Positions 8,753-17,743 of a stretch of DNA of 34,252 bases are shown one piece after another. The notes below the pieces were generated by a model. The model made no database searches. It saw nothing but the letters and a program-made list of their open reading frames with translations, and had not been told where the DNA came from. Made by a program: the position numbers and the translations under genes. Each line of letters opens with the position of its first letter. Positions within the stretch are counted from its first letter, which is position 1. The stretch is from NCBI GenBank assembly GCA_947258415.1, contig CAMYIF010000004.1, forward strand, positions 1 to 34,252. The letters are read 5' to 3'. Source of the DNA: an uncultured Pseudomonadales bacterium. Its GTDB lineage: Bacteria; Pseudomonadota; Gammaproteobacteria; Pseudomonadales; IMCC2047.

Positions 8753-10207
8753 ATGAATATAACCCGATCGATCAGCATTGTAATTTTTGTTATTTCGACC
8801 ATTTACATCTCCGCCTGCGCCATGAATCCGGCTACGGGTAAAACCGACCTGGCTCTAATGAGCGAAAGCCAGGAAATTAACATCGGTCGGGAAATGCACG
8901 TGGAAATTCTGAAGCAAATGCCGGTGTACCCGGATGCTGATATACAGAATTATGTTAATAAAATTGGCCAAACAGTTGCCCGTAACAGTCACAGGGGCAA
9001 CCTGCAGTATCATTTTACCGTCATCGACAGCCCTGATATTAACGCCTTCGCCTTGCCGGGTGGTTTTATTTATATAAACCGTGGCCTGCTAACCTACCTT
9101 AATTCTGAAGCTGAACTGGCTGCGGTACTGGCGCATGAAGTCGGCCACGTGACTGCGCGTCACACAGTTCGGCAACACAGTGCAGGCACCGTTGCCTCGG
9201 GCGTCTCTGCAATCCTGACTATTCTCACTGGCAACCGGGCTATTGGCAATTTGTCGAATACAGCAGGCGCTGCCATTGTCAGTGGTTACGGACGAACCCA
9301 TGAACTCGAAGCCGATGGCCTGGGCGCGGAATATTTATACAATGCCGGTTACGATCCCCAGGCAATGATACAAGTGATCGGCGTGCTCAAGGACCAGGAA
9401 GAGTTTTCAAAAAGCAGGGCATTACAGGAAGGCGAAGAAGTAAACAGCTATCACGGGCTATTCGCCACTCATCCGCGAAACGATAAACGGTTGCAACAAT
9501 CGGTTGCCAGGGCAGGAAAACTGCCCGCCGGCAAGAGCAATACCGGCGAAGCCGATTTTCGCAGGCACCTTGAAGGCATTGAGTTTGGAGACAGCACACA
9601 TTCAGGCGTACGCAGGGGCAGCCGTTTTTACCATAAACCCCTCGACTTTACCTTTGCATTCCCGAACCACTGGAAGATGCAAAATTCGCAAGCCGCTGTT
9701 ATCGTCTACCCACCGGAAAAAGACGGTTTTCTGCAGTTACAGGCCGAAACCAAAAAAGAAAATACTACCCCTGAACGCTTCATTCGTGAACGATTAAACG
9801 TCAGTTACCTGAGAAACGGCGAGGTGATTACCCCCAACGGCCTGGCCGGTTATACGGGCATCATTCCGGCCAGCAATGAACATCCTGATTTGCGCCTTGC
9901 GGTTCTTTTCCACAATCAACGTGCTTTTATTTTCACCGGCGTCCAGCAAAAAGGGAACTCACTAAATCTTTTTGACCCGTTTTTTATGGCGTCGATAAGA
10001 AGTTTTCGCCCACTCCTGCCAGAAGAACACGCCAGGGCGGAGGGTAAGCGTATCGTTTATATCAAGGCAAAAGCAGGGACAACTTACGCAAAACTGGCAT
10101 CAGAAAGCACGATCAACGAATACGCTGAAGATCAGTTACGATTATTAAATGGTGATTATCCCAAGGCTGAGCCGAAACCGGGTGAGTGGATAAAAATCGT
10201 CAGGTAA
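8753..10207 (+). CDS. M48 family metalloprotease (BepA/YfgC-like)
   Basis: 'CAMNPATGK' lipobox-like start, 'INAFALPGGFIYINRGLLTYLNSEAELAAVLAHEVGHVTARH', 'HELEADGLGAEYLYNAGYDP'. Confidence 0.92.
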   Translation: MNITRSISIVIFVISTIYISACAMNPATGKTDLALMSESQEINIGREMHVEILKQMPVYPDADIQNYVNKIGQTVARNSHRGNLQYHFTVIDSPDINAFALPGGFIYINRGLLTYLNSEAELAAVLAHEVGHVTARHTVRQHSAGTVASGVSAILTILTGNRAIGNLSNTAGAAIVSGYGRTHELEADGLGAEYLYNAGYDPQAMIQVIGVLKDQEEFSKSRALQEGEEVNSYHGLFATHPRNDKRLQQSVARAGKLPAGKSNTGEADFRRHLEGIEFGDSTHSGVRRGSRFYHKPLDFTFAFPNHWKMQNSQAAVIVYPPEKDGFLQLQAETKKENTTPERFIRERLNVSYLRNGEVITPNGLAGYTGIIPASNEHPDLRLAVLFHNQRAFIFTGVQQKGNSLNLFDPFFMASIRSFRPLLPEEHARAEGKRIVYIKAKAGTTYAKLASESTINEYAEDQLRLLNGDYPKAEPKPGEWIKIVR

Positions 10208-10215
10208 GCTGCCTC

Positions 10216-11796
10216 CTACACTGCCAAACAAACACCGTTTCTGCGTGGATCACCGATACCCTGAAACTGGTCATCCTTTTGCATTACCGAGTGCACACCG
10301 CCAAAAAACAGGTTCAATGTATCCCACGCCTTGTGATTCGGGTATTGCTTAAACAGTTGGGCTAAGCTGCCCTGTGGAATACCGGTTTCCACGTCGAGCC
10401 AATCATTTTCAAAATGAATGCGCGGGCTGTTAACGGCTCCAGCCAAAGGCATATTAAAATCAACCTGGTTGATTATGGCCTGCAGAATAGCGGTGCGAAT
10501 CCGGTTAGAACCCCCGGAGCCCATCGCGATTTGACTGTCATCGCTACGGTTTATAATGGTCGGCGCCATCATCGATGTCATACGCTCATTTTCATTCCAC
10601 AGATGAAAACCGCCGGGGTTTAAATCTTCTTCACCCAGCATATTATTTAATATAATACCCGTCCCCGGAATGACAGAGCCGCACCCTTCCCCGTTGGTAA
10701 CCGTCATCGTTGCAATATTATGTTTGCTGTCCATAATACTGATATGGGTAGTACCCCGGAAAGCTCTGGTACGCCCCATAATCTGGTTGCGATATTCTGC
10801 CAGTAATTGCTCATTTAACAACGTTGCTTCATCGAGGCGGCCTTTATCCGAGCGAGCGCAGGCATCAACCCGCGCAAGGTTGGTATGCGCCATGACTTCC
10901 GCCAGTTGTGACAGGTGTTCAAAACTTCCGAAGCCTTGCTGCGGAATGCCCAGTTGTTCCCATAATTTCAACGCGAAGGCAATCAACAAACCACCCGAAC
11001 TGGGAGCAGGATTGGTTAATACCTGGTGTCCACGATAATTAAAACGCAACGGTTCTCTGCACTTGACCCGGTATTCTTCGAGATCACGGCGGGTCAAATG
11101 GCCCCCGGCAGACTGGCAACTGGCTACCAGTTTGTCGGCTATTTCGCCCCGGTAAAACAGTGCCTCGCCTTCTTTTGCCAATGCTTCGAGGGTATCCGCG
11201 TAACGCGTCATATTGTATTGATCATTCAACTGCCAGGTGTTGCCACCCGGATCATGAAAAAAAATATTTGCCACTTCCGGGGTCGTGGTAAGAATTGGTG
11301 AAACTATACTGAACAAATACCGTTGGTGGGGATTAATTATTACCCCTGACCGGGCGATTTCAATCGCCGGTTGAACCAGCTCGGTCATCGGCATGGAACC
11401 CAGTTGCCTGTGTACCTCAAACATGCCTTTAACGGCACCCGGGGTAGCAATAGCACCCATACCGATATGAAATTCCTGCTCGGTTGAGCCAAAATCGACA
11501 ATTACCGGCGAGAAATCAATTTCTGTATCGGGAAGCTTTTTTCGTGGCGTCTGGACAAAAAAATCAACCAGCATCTGTCTCCGGTTAGCAGATTGTGCGA
11601 GCAAAAACCCGCCGCCACCCAACGAGGCTAACACCGGCTCGGTTACGCAGGCTGCAAAGTGCGCTGCAATAATGGCATCAAATGCGTTACCGCCTGCTTC
11701 GAGCACCTGTATTCCCGCATTCGCGGTTAATTGATGCCCGGCGGCGATTATGCCTTTTGTGGTTTCTGTTGTTGGCATTAACTTGTGGGGTTCCAA
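10216..11796 (-). CDS. ggt: Gamma-glutamyltransferase
   Basis: 'GGNAFDAIIAAHFA', 'TTHISIMDSKHNIATMTVTNGEGCGSVIPGTGIILNNMLGEEDLNPGG' (catalytic Thr region and autoprocessing site), 'MAMGSGGSNRIRTAI'-like C-terminus. Confidence 0.93.
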   Translation of the reverse strand: MEPHKLMPTTETTKGIIAAGHQLTANAGIQVLEAGGNAFDAIIAAHFAACVTEPVLASLGGGGFLLAQSANRRQMLVDFFVQTPRKKLPDTEIDFSPVIVDFGSTEQEFHIGMGAIATPGAVKGMFEVHRQLGSMPMTELVQPAIEIARSGVIINPHQRYLFSIVSPILTTTPEVANIFFHDPGGNTWQLNDQYNMTRYADTLEALAKEGEALFYRGEIADKLVASCQSAGGHLTRRDLEEYRVKCREPLRFNYRGHQVLTNPAPSSGGLLIAFALKLWEQLGIPQQGFGSFEHLSQLAEVMAHTNLARVDACARSDKGRLDEATLLNEQLLAEYRNQIMGRTRAFRGTTHISIMDSKHNIATMTVTNGEGCGSVIPGTGIILNNMLGEEDLNPGGFHLWNENERMTSMMAPTIINRSDDSQIAMGSGGSNRIRTAILQAIINQVDFNMPLAGAVNSPRIHFENDWLDVETGIPQGSLAQLFKQYPNHKAWDTLNLFFGGVHSVMQKDDQFQGIGDPRRNGVCLAV

Positions 11797-11923
11797 AAAA
11801 TAGTATTGTGGCGTAATCCGGGGGCTTTGGTTGCCCGGTTTGTCAGCCCGGTAAAAAATGGTAACCTTGTATTAACGCAAGATTTTACCGATCACGGTCC
11901 TGACAGGGAATTGAAATAACATT

Positions 11924-13411
11924 ATGGGCGAAAATGTTCAACATTCACATTTCAGTGAAGAAGACCATCAGAAATTTTCGCGTAAACTAAAAGAAAATCT
12001 GGACTTGCTTGAACTGCTGCTGTCCACACCCGGATTTGGCAAGGGATCAACATCACTGGGTGCAGAGCTGGAACTGGATGTTATTGACTCCAGCGGGCAG
12101 ACCCGGTGGATCAACGATAAACTGGTAAATTTTGCCAAGGACCCCCAGCTTACCTTTGAAGTCAACCAGTATAACGTCGAATATAACCTGTCGCCGGTTC
12201 CGGCTGCCGGTCGCCCTTTTACCCGGATTGGCCGGGAAATATCCTCCAAGTTTAAACAGTTAAATACCCTGGCAAAAAAATACGACGCTCGTGCCATCAT
12301 GATCGGCATATTGCCGACCCTGGAAGAGCGGGATATCGGCCAACAGGCAACCACCGAATGCAATCGATACTATGTATTGGCAGAAGAATTGGAAAAGTTG
12401 AGAAGCAAGCCTAACAGAGTTGAAATAAATGGCCTGGACAAGCTGGTAATCAACAACGCCAAGCTCAGTGCAGAAGGCGCGAATACGTCGTTCCAGCTTC
12501 ACCTGCGCACAAATCCCGACGAATTTTCCGATGTTTTTAACGCGGCTCAACTGGCTTCAGCGCCTGCACTGGCGATTAGCACCAATTCACCCTTTTTCTT
12601 GCAACGCCGACTTTGGGAAGAAACACGAATCCCCTTGTTTAAACAACTGATCGAAATACACGATTCCAGCCAGGCTGATACAAACGGGCGAGCAAGCATG
12701 GGTAGTGACTGGGTAAAAGAAGGAGTTTTCGAGTTGTTCCGAAAATCCGTCGAAAAATACCCCGTCCTGATTCCCGAATGTACCGATAAAAATATTAAAA
12801 CCACGCGTATCTCCAGGCTGAAGTCTGCTCCTGAATTGGCTGAACTCCGGCTGCATCATGGCTCGATATGGCACTGGAATCGGGCAATTTATGACCCTCA
12901 CGGCAGCGGTCATATTCGTATAGAACTACGCGCGTTACCCAGCGGACCATCCGTTATCGACATGATGGCCAATGCGGCCTTCCTTCTGGGCCTGACAAAG
13001 GGCCTGCAGAAACGCATGACCAAAATTCCCGGGTATATGCCATTTAAGCAGATGAATTCCAATTTTTACCAGGCGGCCCAGTTTGGCCTGGATGCGACAT
13101 TTGACTGGCCGAAGGCAAGCGGCCGTTCCCTGCAAAGAATCACAGCCGCATCACTGATCGAGGAACTCATACCCGTTGCAGAAGACGGCTTGCAGCAGTT
13201 GCAGGTAAAACAGGATGAGATCGACAACCTTCTGGCCTGTATAAAAGGACGTGTTGAAAAAAAAATGACAGGTGCCCGCTGGCAACTGGCTATTGTCAAA
13301 CAGCTTGAAAGCAAAATGAGCAGGAAGGAGGCGTTGCAAAAAATGATTAGCTTGTACCTTGAACTTTCCGACAGCAACAAGCCGGTTCACCAGTGGCCAC
13401 TCACATGTTAA
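11924..13411 (+). CDS. Glutamate-cysteine ligase (GCS2)-like carboxylate-amine ligase
   Basis: 'SLGAELELDVIDSSGQ', 'EVNQYNVEYNLSP', 'GANTSFQLHLR', 'HGSIWHWNRAIYDPHGSGHIRIELRALPSGPSVIDMMANAAFLLGL'. Confidence 0.8.
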   Translation: MGENVQHSHFSEEDHQKFSRKLKENLDLLELLLSTPGFGKGSTSLGAELELDVIDSSGQTRWINDKLVNFAKDPQLTFEVNQYNVEYNLSPVPAAGRPFTRIGREISSKFKQLNTLAKKYDARAIMIGILPTLEERDIGQQATTECNRYYVLAEELEKLRSKPNRVEINGLDKLVINNAKLSAEGANTSFQLHLRTNPDEFSDVFNAAQLASAPALAISTNSPFFLQRRLWEETRIPLFKQLIEIHDSSQADTNGRASMGSDWVKEGVFELFRKSVEKYPVLIPECTDKNIKTTRISRLKSAPELAELRLHHGSIWHWNRAIYDPHGSGHIRIELRALPSGPSVIDMMANAAFLLGLTKGLQKRMTKIPGYMPFKQMNSNFYQAAQFGLDATFDWPKASGRSLQRITAASLIEELIPVAEDGLQQLQVKQDEIDNLLACIKGRVEKKMTGARWQLAIVKQLESKMSRKEALQKMISLYLELSDSNKPVHQWPLTC

Positions 13412-14466
13412 TGAACTCAGCCTACCCCATCCAGTTCTGGGACTCCCCGCAAATTGCAGACATCGGTGAGACCATCGAGGAATTCCTTGAGCAGTTGGAA
13501 GGTCCCACATGGATTTATATACCCGGACGTGATCATCAGCGTTGCCGCGTGGTGAGTACCCTGCTGCATGGCAACGAGCCATCCGGCCTGCATGCCATTC
13601 ATCAATGGTTGCTCTCGGACGAGATACCGGCAACCGATCTCTATTGCTTTATCGGTTCGCCGGCAACAGCTCGTGCAACTCCCGGGTTCCACTACCGGAT
13701 GTTACCGGGTCATCGTGACCTCAATCGCTGTTTCCGCCCCCCTTTTTCGGACATGGAGGGCCAGGTTGCGGCGGACCTGCTGCACCGTATTAGCGCCGTC
13801 AATCCCGAGGCTGTTATCGACATTCACAATACCTCCGGTCCTGGACCATCGTTTGCTATAGCCACTAACAAGCGAATTGAACACCGGGCAATTGCCGGTT
13901 TATTCACGCCGAGGCTTATTCTTACCGAATTAAGGCTGGGTGCGTTGATGGAATTTGATACTGAACCCTTTACCATTACTACCATTGAATGTGGTGGGGC
14001 ACACGACCCGCAGGCCCATGCCCTGGCCTGGGAGGGGTTCAAGCGCTTCGCAAAAACAGAAGACCTGTTTGCCGAAAGCCAGTACATCGAAATTGATCTC
14101 TACAGTAATCCGGTCCGGGTTGAACTCGCCAGGGACTACGATCTTGCCTTTGCCTACGAGCCGGTAGAGGGCGTTGATTTAATTCTGCATAGCGACATCG
14201 AGCGTTATAACTTCAATATTGCGGCTTCGGGCACGAAACTCGGCTGGCTCGGCCCCTCGGAAATGTCCTGCCTGGTAGCCAGGGACGCCCACGGAAACGA
14301 CCATTCACAGCACTATTTCGAAATGAAGGACAATGAAATCCTGGCCCGGCAAAACATCAAGTTATTCATGGTTACAAAAAACATCGATATCGCCAGGTCA
14401 GACTGCCTGTTTTACGTCGTTCCCGTCGATGAACCCGGTCACTATGAGCATATCGACAGTTCCTAG
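13411..14466 (+). CDS. Succinylglutamate desuccinylase/aspartoacylase-like zinc hydrolase
   Basis: 'STLLHGNEPSGLHAI' (H-x-x-E zinc motif), 'HRDLNRCFR', 'AVIDIHNTSGPGPSF'. Alternative in-frame starts at 13393 (GTG) and 13405 (ATG); ATG 13411 overlaps the upstream stop (TAATG). Confidence 0.82.
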   Translation: MNSAYPIQFWDSPQIADIGETIEEFLEQLEGPTWIYIPGRDHQRCRVVSTLLHGNEPSGLHAIHQWLLSDEIPATDLYCFIGSPATARATPGFHYRMLPGHRDLNRCFRPPFSDMEGQVAADLLHRISAVNPEAVIDIHNTSGPGPSFAIATNKRIEHRAIAGLFTPRLILTELRLGALMEFDTEPFTITTIECGGAHDPQAHALAWEGFKRFAKTEDLFAESQYIEIDLYSNPVRVELARDYDLAFAYEPVEGVDLILHSDIERYNFNIAASGTKLGWLGPSEMSCLVARDAHGNDHSQHYFEMKDNEILARQNIKLFMVTKNIDIARSDCLFYVVPVDEPGHYEHIDSS

Positions 14467-14636
14467 TTTTCACCAGGCCCGCTAGCCGGCATTCGAAAAG
14501 CCCTGGCTTGCATTGCCTGTATTCAGTTATGTCGAGCCAGATCTTCAAAACCTGCAATTCTCTTATACAGAAGCTTCAGGTAGACTGCATCCTTCCAGAA
14601 TAAGCGTGATTTATTTACAGGTCTTTTCCATAAAAT

Positions 14637-15950
14637 ATGAATCTTGATTCAAACAGACACCTGCTCGAAATTGACCAGCAACACGTCTGGCATCCCTACG
14701 CTTCCATGACCGACAGGCCCGTCATTCACGCCGTTGAATCGGCGCAAGGTGTGCGATTAACGCTTGGCGACGGCAGCGTATTGGTAGACGGCATGGCTTC
14801 CTGGTGGTGCGCTATTCACGGCTACAACCACCCGGTATTAAACCAGGCAATAAACGACCAATTGAAGCGGTTTTCGCACGTCATGTTTGGTGGGCTTACA
14901 CACCAGCCGGCGTGCAAGCTGGCTGAAAAACTTGTCCAGATTACACCGGCGCCCCTGCAGCATGTGTTTTTCAGTGATTCGGGGTCGGTTTCCGTAGAAG
15001 TGGCCATAAAAATGGCCATCCAGTACTGGTACGCGCAAAAAAAACCGAAAAAACACAAGTTCCTGACCATACGGTCCGGTTATCACGGTGATACCTTTGC
15101 CGCCATGTCGGTGTGCGACCCTGTCACCGGCATGCACGAAATCTTCACCCATGTGTTACCCGGGCAGTTTTTTGCCAACGCGCCCGAATGTCGGTTTGAC
15201 CAGGAATGGGATGAACAGGATATTTCGAGTTTGAAAAAACTGATCGAGGAAAACCATGCAAAAATTGCGGCGGTTATCCTCGAACCCATCGTACAGGGTG
15301 CGGGCGGGATGCGTTTTTATTCGCCCCATTATTTAAAACGTGTGCGCGAATTATGCGACCAGTTTGACGTCCTTCTCATTGCCGATGAAATTGCTACCGG
15401 TTTTGGTCGTACCGGCAAACTGTTTGCCTGCGAGCACGCCGGCATTGCACCCGATATTATGTGCATTGGCAAATCGTTAACGGGTGGTTATATGACGCTG
15501 GCGGCAACGCTGACCACCGAGCATGTCAGCCAGACGATATGTTCCGGGCAACCGGGCGTGTTTATGCACGGGCCGACATTTATGGGCAACCCGCTGGCCT
15601 GCAGTGTCAGCCTGGCCAGCATTGAATTATTGATCGGTACTCCCGGGTCAGACTGGAAGGCCAATATCGATCGTATCGAAACCCTTCTCGGGGAACAGCT
15701 TTCACCCGCTCGGGAATTGGCGCATGTTGAGGATGTGCGTGTGCTGGGTGCGATCGGGGTGATTGAAACGAAGTTTCCGGTAGAAATGGATGCCATCACC
15801 AGGGAACTGGTCAGGCAAGGTATCTGGGTGAGACCTTTCGGTAAACTGGTTTATATCATGCCGCCCTATATCATTTCCGATAAGGACCTTATCTTCCTGT
15901 GCAATAAACTGATCGAAGTTGTGAGCCAAAGGAATTTGTTTGCCGGCTAG
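14637..15950 (+). CDS. bioA: Adenosylmethionine-8-amino-7-oxononanoate aminotransferase
   Basis: 'QQHVWHPYASM', 'DGMASWWCAIHGYNHP', 'FSDSGSVSVEVAIKMAIQYW', 'LIADEIATGFGRTGKLFACEHAGIAPDIMCIGKSLTGGYMTLAATL', 'FMHGPTFMGNPLACS'. Confidence 0.95.
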   Translation: MNLDSNRHLLEIDQQHVWHPYASMTDRPVIHAVESAQGVRLTLGDGSVLVDGMASWWCAIHGYNHPVLNQAINDQLKRFSHVMFGGLTHQPACKLAEKLVQITPAPLQHVFFSDSGSVSVEVAIKMAIQYWYAQKKPKKHKFLTIRSGYHGDTFAAMSVCDPVTGMHEIFTHVLPGQFFANAPECRFDQEWDEQDISSLKKLIEENHAKIAAVILEPIVQGAGGMRFYSPHYLKRVRELCDQFDVLLIADEIATGFGRTGKLFACEHAGIAPDIMCIGKSLTGGYMTLAATLTTEHVSQTICSGQPGVFMHGPTFMGNPLACSVSLASIELLIGTPGSDWKANIDRIETLLGEQLSPARELAHVEDVRVLGAIGVIETKFPVEMDAITRELVRQGIWVRPFGKLVYIMPPYIISDKDLIFLCNKLIEVVSQRNLFAG

Positions 15951-15981
15951 TGCGCTCAATTCTGTACCAGCAGCATGTAAC

Positions 15982-17475
15982 CTATTGCAACAGGTTGGCC
16001 TCTTCGCTGCACAATACGGCCCATATTGCCTCAAAGACATCCTCGTGCAGGCCCTGGTTGGCGACAACGCTGCGAACCTCTTCCTCACTGTATATTCCCG
16101 CTGCAAAGTTCATATGCAGGGTGGCACACAGGTGACCATAATATAATGCCCGGCCCAGTGGTTTCATGTCGTTAACCGGGATTTTTTTCTGGTAGTCTTC
16201 CAGAATGCCTACGAACCCGTCGGACATGCCCCACTCCCTGACAACGGCAGCCGTCACGCCATCGGCGTGCTGGCGGCGTAATACACATAAAACATCGACT
16301 TCCGGGTGCAGTCCCGAAAAATCCTTGTACACGTCCAGAAGCATTTTAAAAATGACGATATGGCCAATGCTGCCCAGCAAACCCAGTAAATGCGCGGTAA
16401 AGCTGTCGCAGCTTCTGGTTTTGCGTGCATAAGCCTGGGATGCGAGTGCGGCCTTGACCGCTTCCATCCAGATGTTTTTCGAGAATTCAGGGAAATAACT
16501 GATTTTCATCTGGATAATGGGCAGCATAGCCAGCGTTGAAGCCAGCGACTTCAATCCATCGATACCCAGAATAACAACGGCGCGTCCTATACTGTCAACC
16601 GGCTCTTCTGAAATCCTGAAGAACGGGCTGTTGGCAACCCTGAGTAATTCCCCTGTCAATATCGGATCCTGGCCGATAACTTCGACCAGGTCTTTTTTGG
16701 TACTTTCCTCGTTATTAACGGCGCGTAGCAACTTGGGAATAATCATCGGGCGTCGCGGAAAGTATTTTGCCTGGGTGTGCAAGGTAGAAATTAAATCATT
16801 CGCCCTGATATGGACGTCTTTATGTTCGCCGGAAATCATATCACCGGAATTGCGTTTGATTTCGAATATCAGCTGGTTAAATGTCTCTTCAACTTTATCT
16901 GTTTGTTCCGAATCGAAAGGAATTTCCCGGTCGAGGGCAACCAGTTCAGCGACAGCTTGAATTTCAGGCGCTCCGTTCGGTGCCTCTTGTTCATTGACAG
17001 GTAACCGGGTCGGCTGTGTTGTTACCGTTTTTTGCATTTTCTGTTTAGGCCAGGAAATGATGACCAGCAATGAAATTAGTGCGCCGACCGACAAAGCAAA
17101 AGACATGCCCCCTGCCTGGCCACCGGTGATATCCATAAAAAACCCGATGCCAACCGAGGTAATGACATGAGCCCACAATGTCGCTGCGATGATGATCAGC
17201 CCCATAATGGCTGCAAACATACGAGTCAATGGGAAAATCAGTAAAACAGCCACCATCAGTTCAAAATTCGCCATAAGATAATGCGCGTAACGCCGAAAAG
17301 TGGGTGCCCATTCTGAAAAGGAAGTAGCCGCCAGAGCATTGCTCAACGCACCGAAAAGTTCCTGCGTCGCCAGCGAAAACGAATATTTCGAAAATACAAA
17401 GTAGGTGAACACCACCACGCTGTAACACACCAGAAACGGGATAAAAAAATTTCTTCTTTCTTCAGCTTTTATCAT
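15982..17475 (-). CDS. HDOD domain protein with N-terminal multi-TM (DoxX-like) region
   Basis: HDOD core 'LVEVIGQDPILTGELLRVANSPFFRISEEPVDSIGRAVVILGIDGLKSLAST...HLLGLLGSIGH'. The first ~150 aa contain several hydrophobic segments. Confidence 0.85.
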   Translation of the reverse strand: MIKAEERRNFFIPFLVCYSVVVFTYFVFSKYSFSLATQELFGALSNALAATSFSEWAPTFRRYAHYLMANFELMVAVLLIFPLTRMFAAIMGLIIIAATLWAHVITSVGIGFFMDITGGQAGGMSFALSVGALISLLVIISWPKQKMQKTVTTQPTRLPVNEQEAPNGAPEIQAVAELVALDREIPFDSEQTDKVEETFNQLIFEIKRNSGDMISGEHKDVHIRANDLISTLHTQAKYFPRRPMIIPKLLRAVNNEESTKKDLVEVIGQDPILTGELLRVANSPFFRISEEPVDSIGRAVVILGIDGLKSLASTLAMLPIIQMKISYFPEFSKNIWMEAVKAALASQAYARKTRSCDSFTAHLLGLLGSIGHIVIFKMLLDVYKDFSGLHPEVDVLCVLRRQHADGVTAAVVREWGMSDGFVGILEDYQKKIPVNDMKPLGRALYYGHLCATLHMNFAAGIYSEEEVRSVVANQGLHEDVFEAIWAVLCSEEANLLQ

Positions 17476-17528
17476 ATGTCCAACACCACACGCGCTTCAG
17501 AGGCTTCTTATAGGGTTTTCAGTAACTA

Positions 17529-17543
17529 TTGCACCAGGTGCAA
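17529..17543. promoter_or_regulatory. 15-nt palindrome upstream of the HDOD gene (possible operator)
   Basis: ttgcacc-a-ggtgcaa: perfect 7-bp inverted repeat with a 1-nt centre, about 54 bp upstream of the HDOD start codon. Confidence 0.35.
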
Positions 17544-17743
17544 GAGCTCATTCGATAGTACAAATATAGTCTATATATGCACAGTATCGACCAATGTTCG
17601 GACTGTTTGAGAATATTTTTTCCTAAAGGATTAATTTTTAAGACTTTTATGTATAAGAATGGCCAGCAAAACGTGATTTTTGGCAGGCTGCAACGAATAT
17701 CACACCGAGCTGTCAGGAACCTACGATTTATAATTCAGTTCCG

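Noticed and set aside
8226-8756. 176-aa plus-strand ORF in another frame
   Set aside because: Overlaps the DUF502 gene in an alternative frame and has no domain features.
14467-14636. Possible BirA operator upstream of bioA
   Set aside because: No convincing TTGTAAAC-N-GTTTACAA-type dyad seen.
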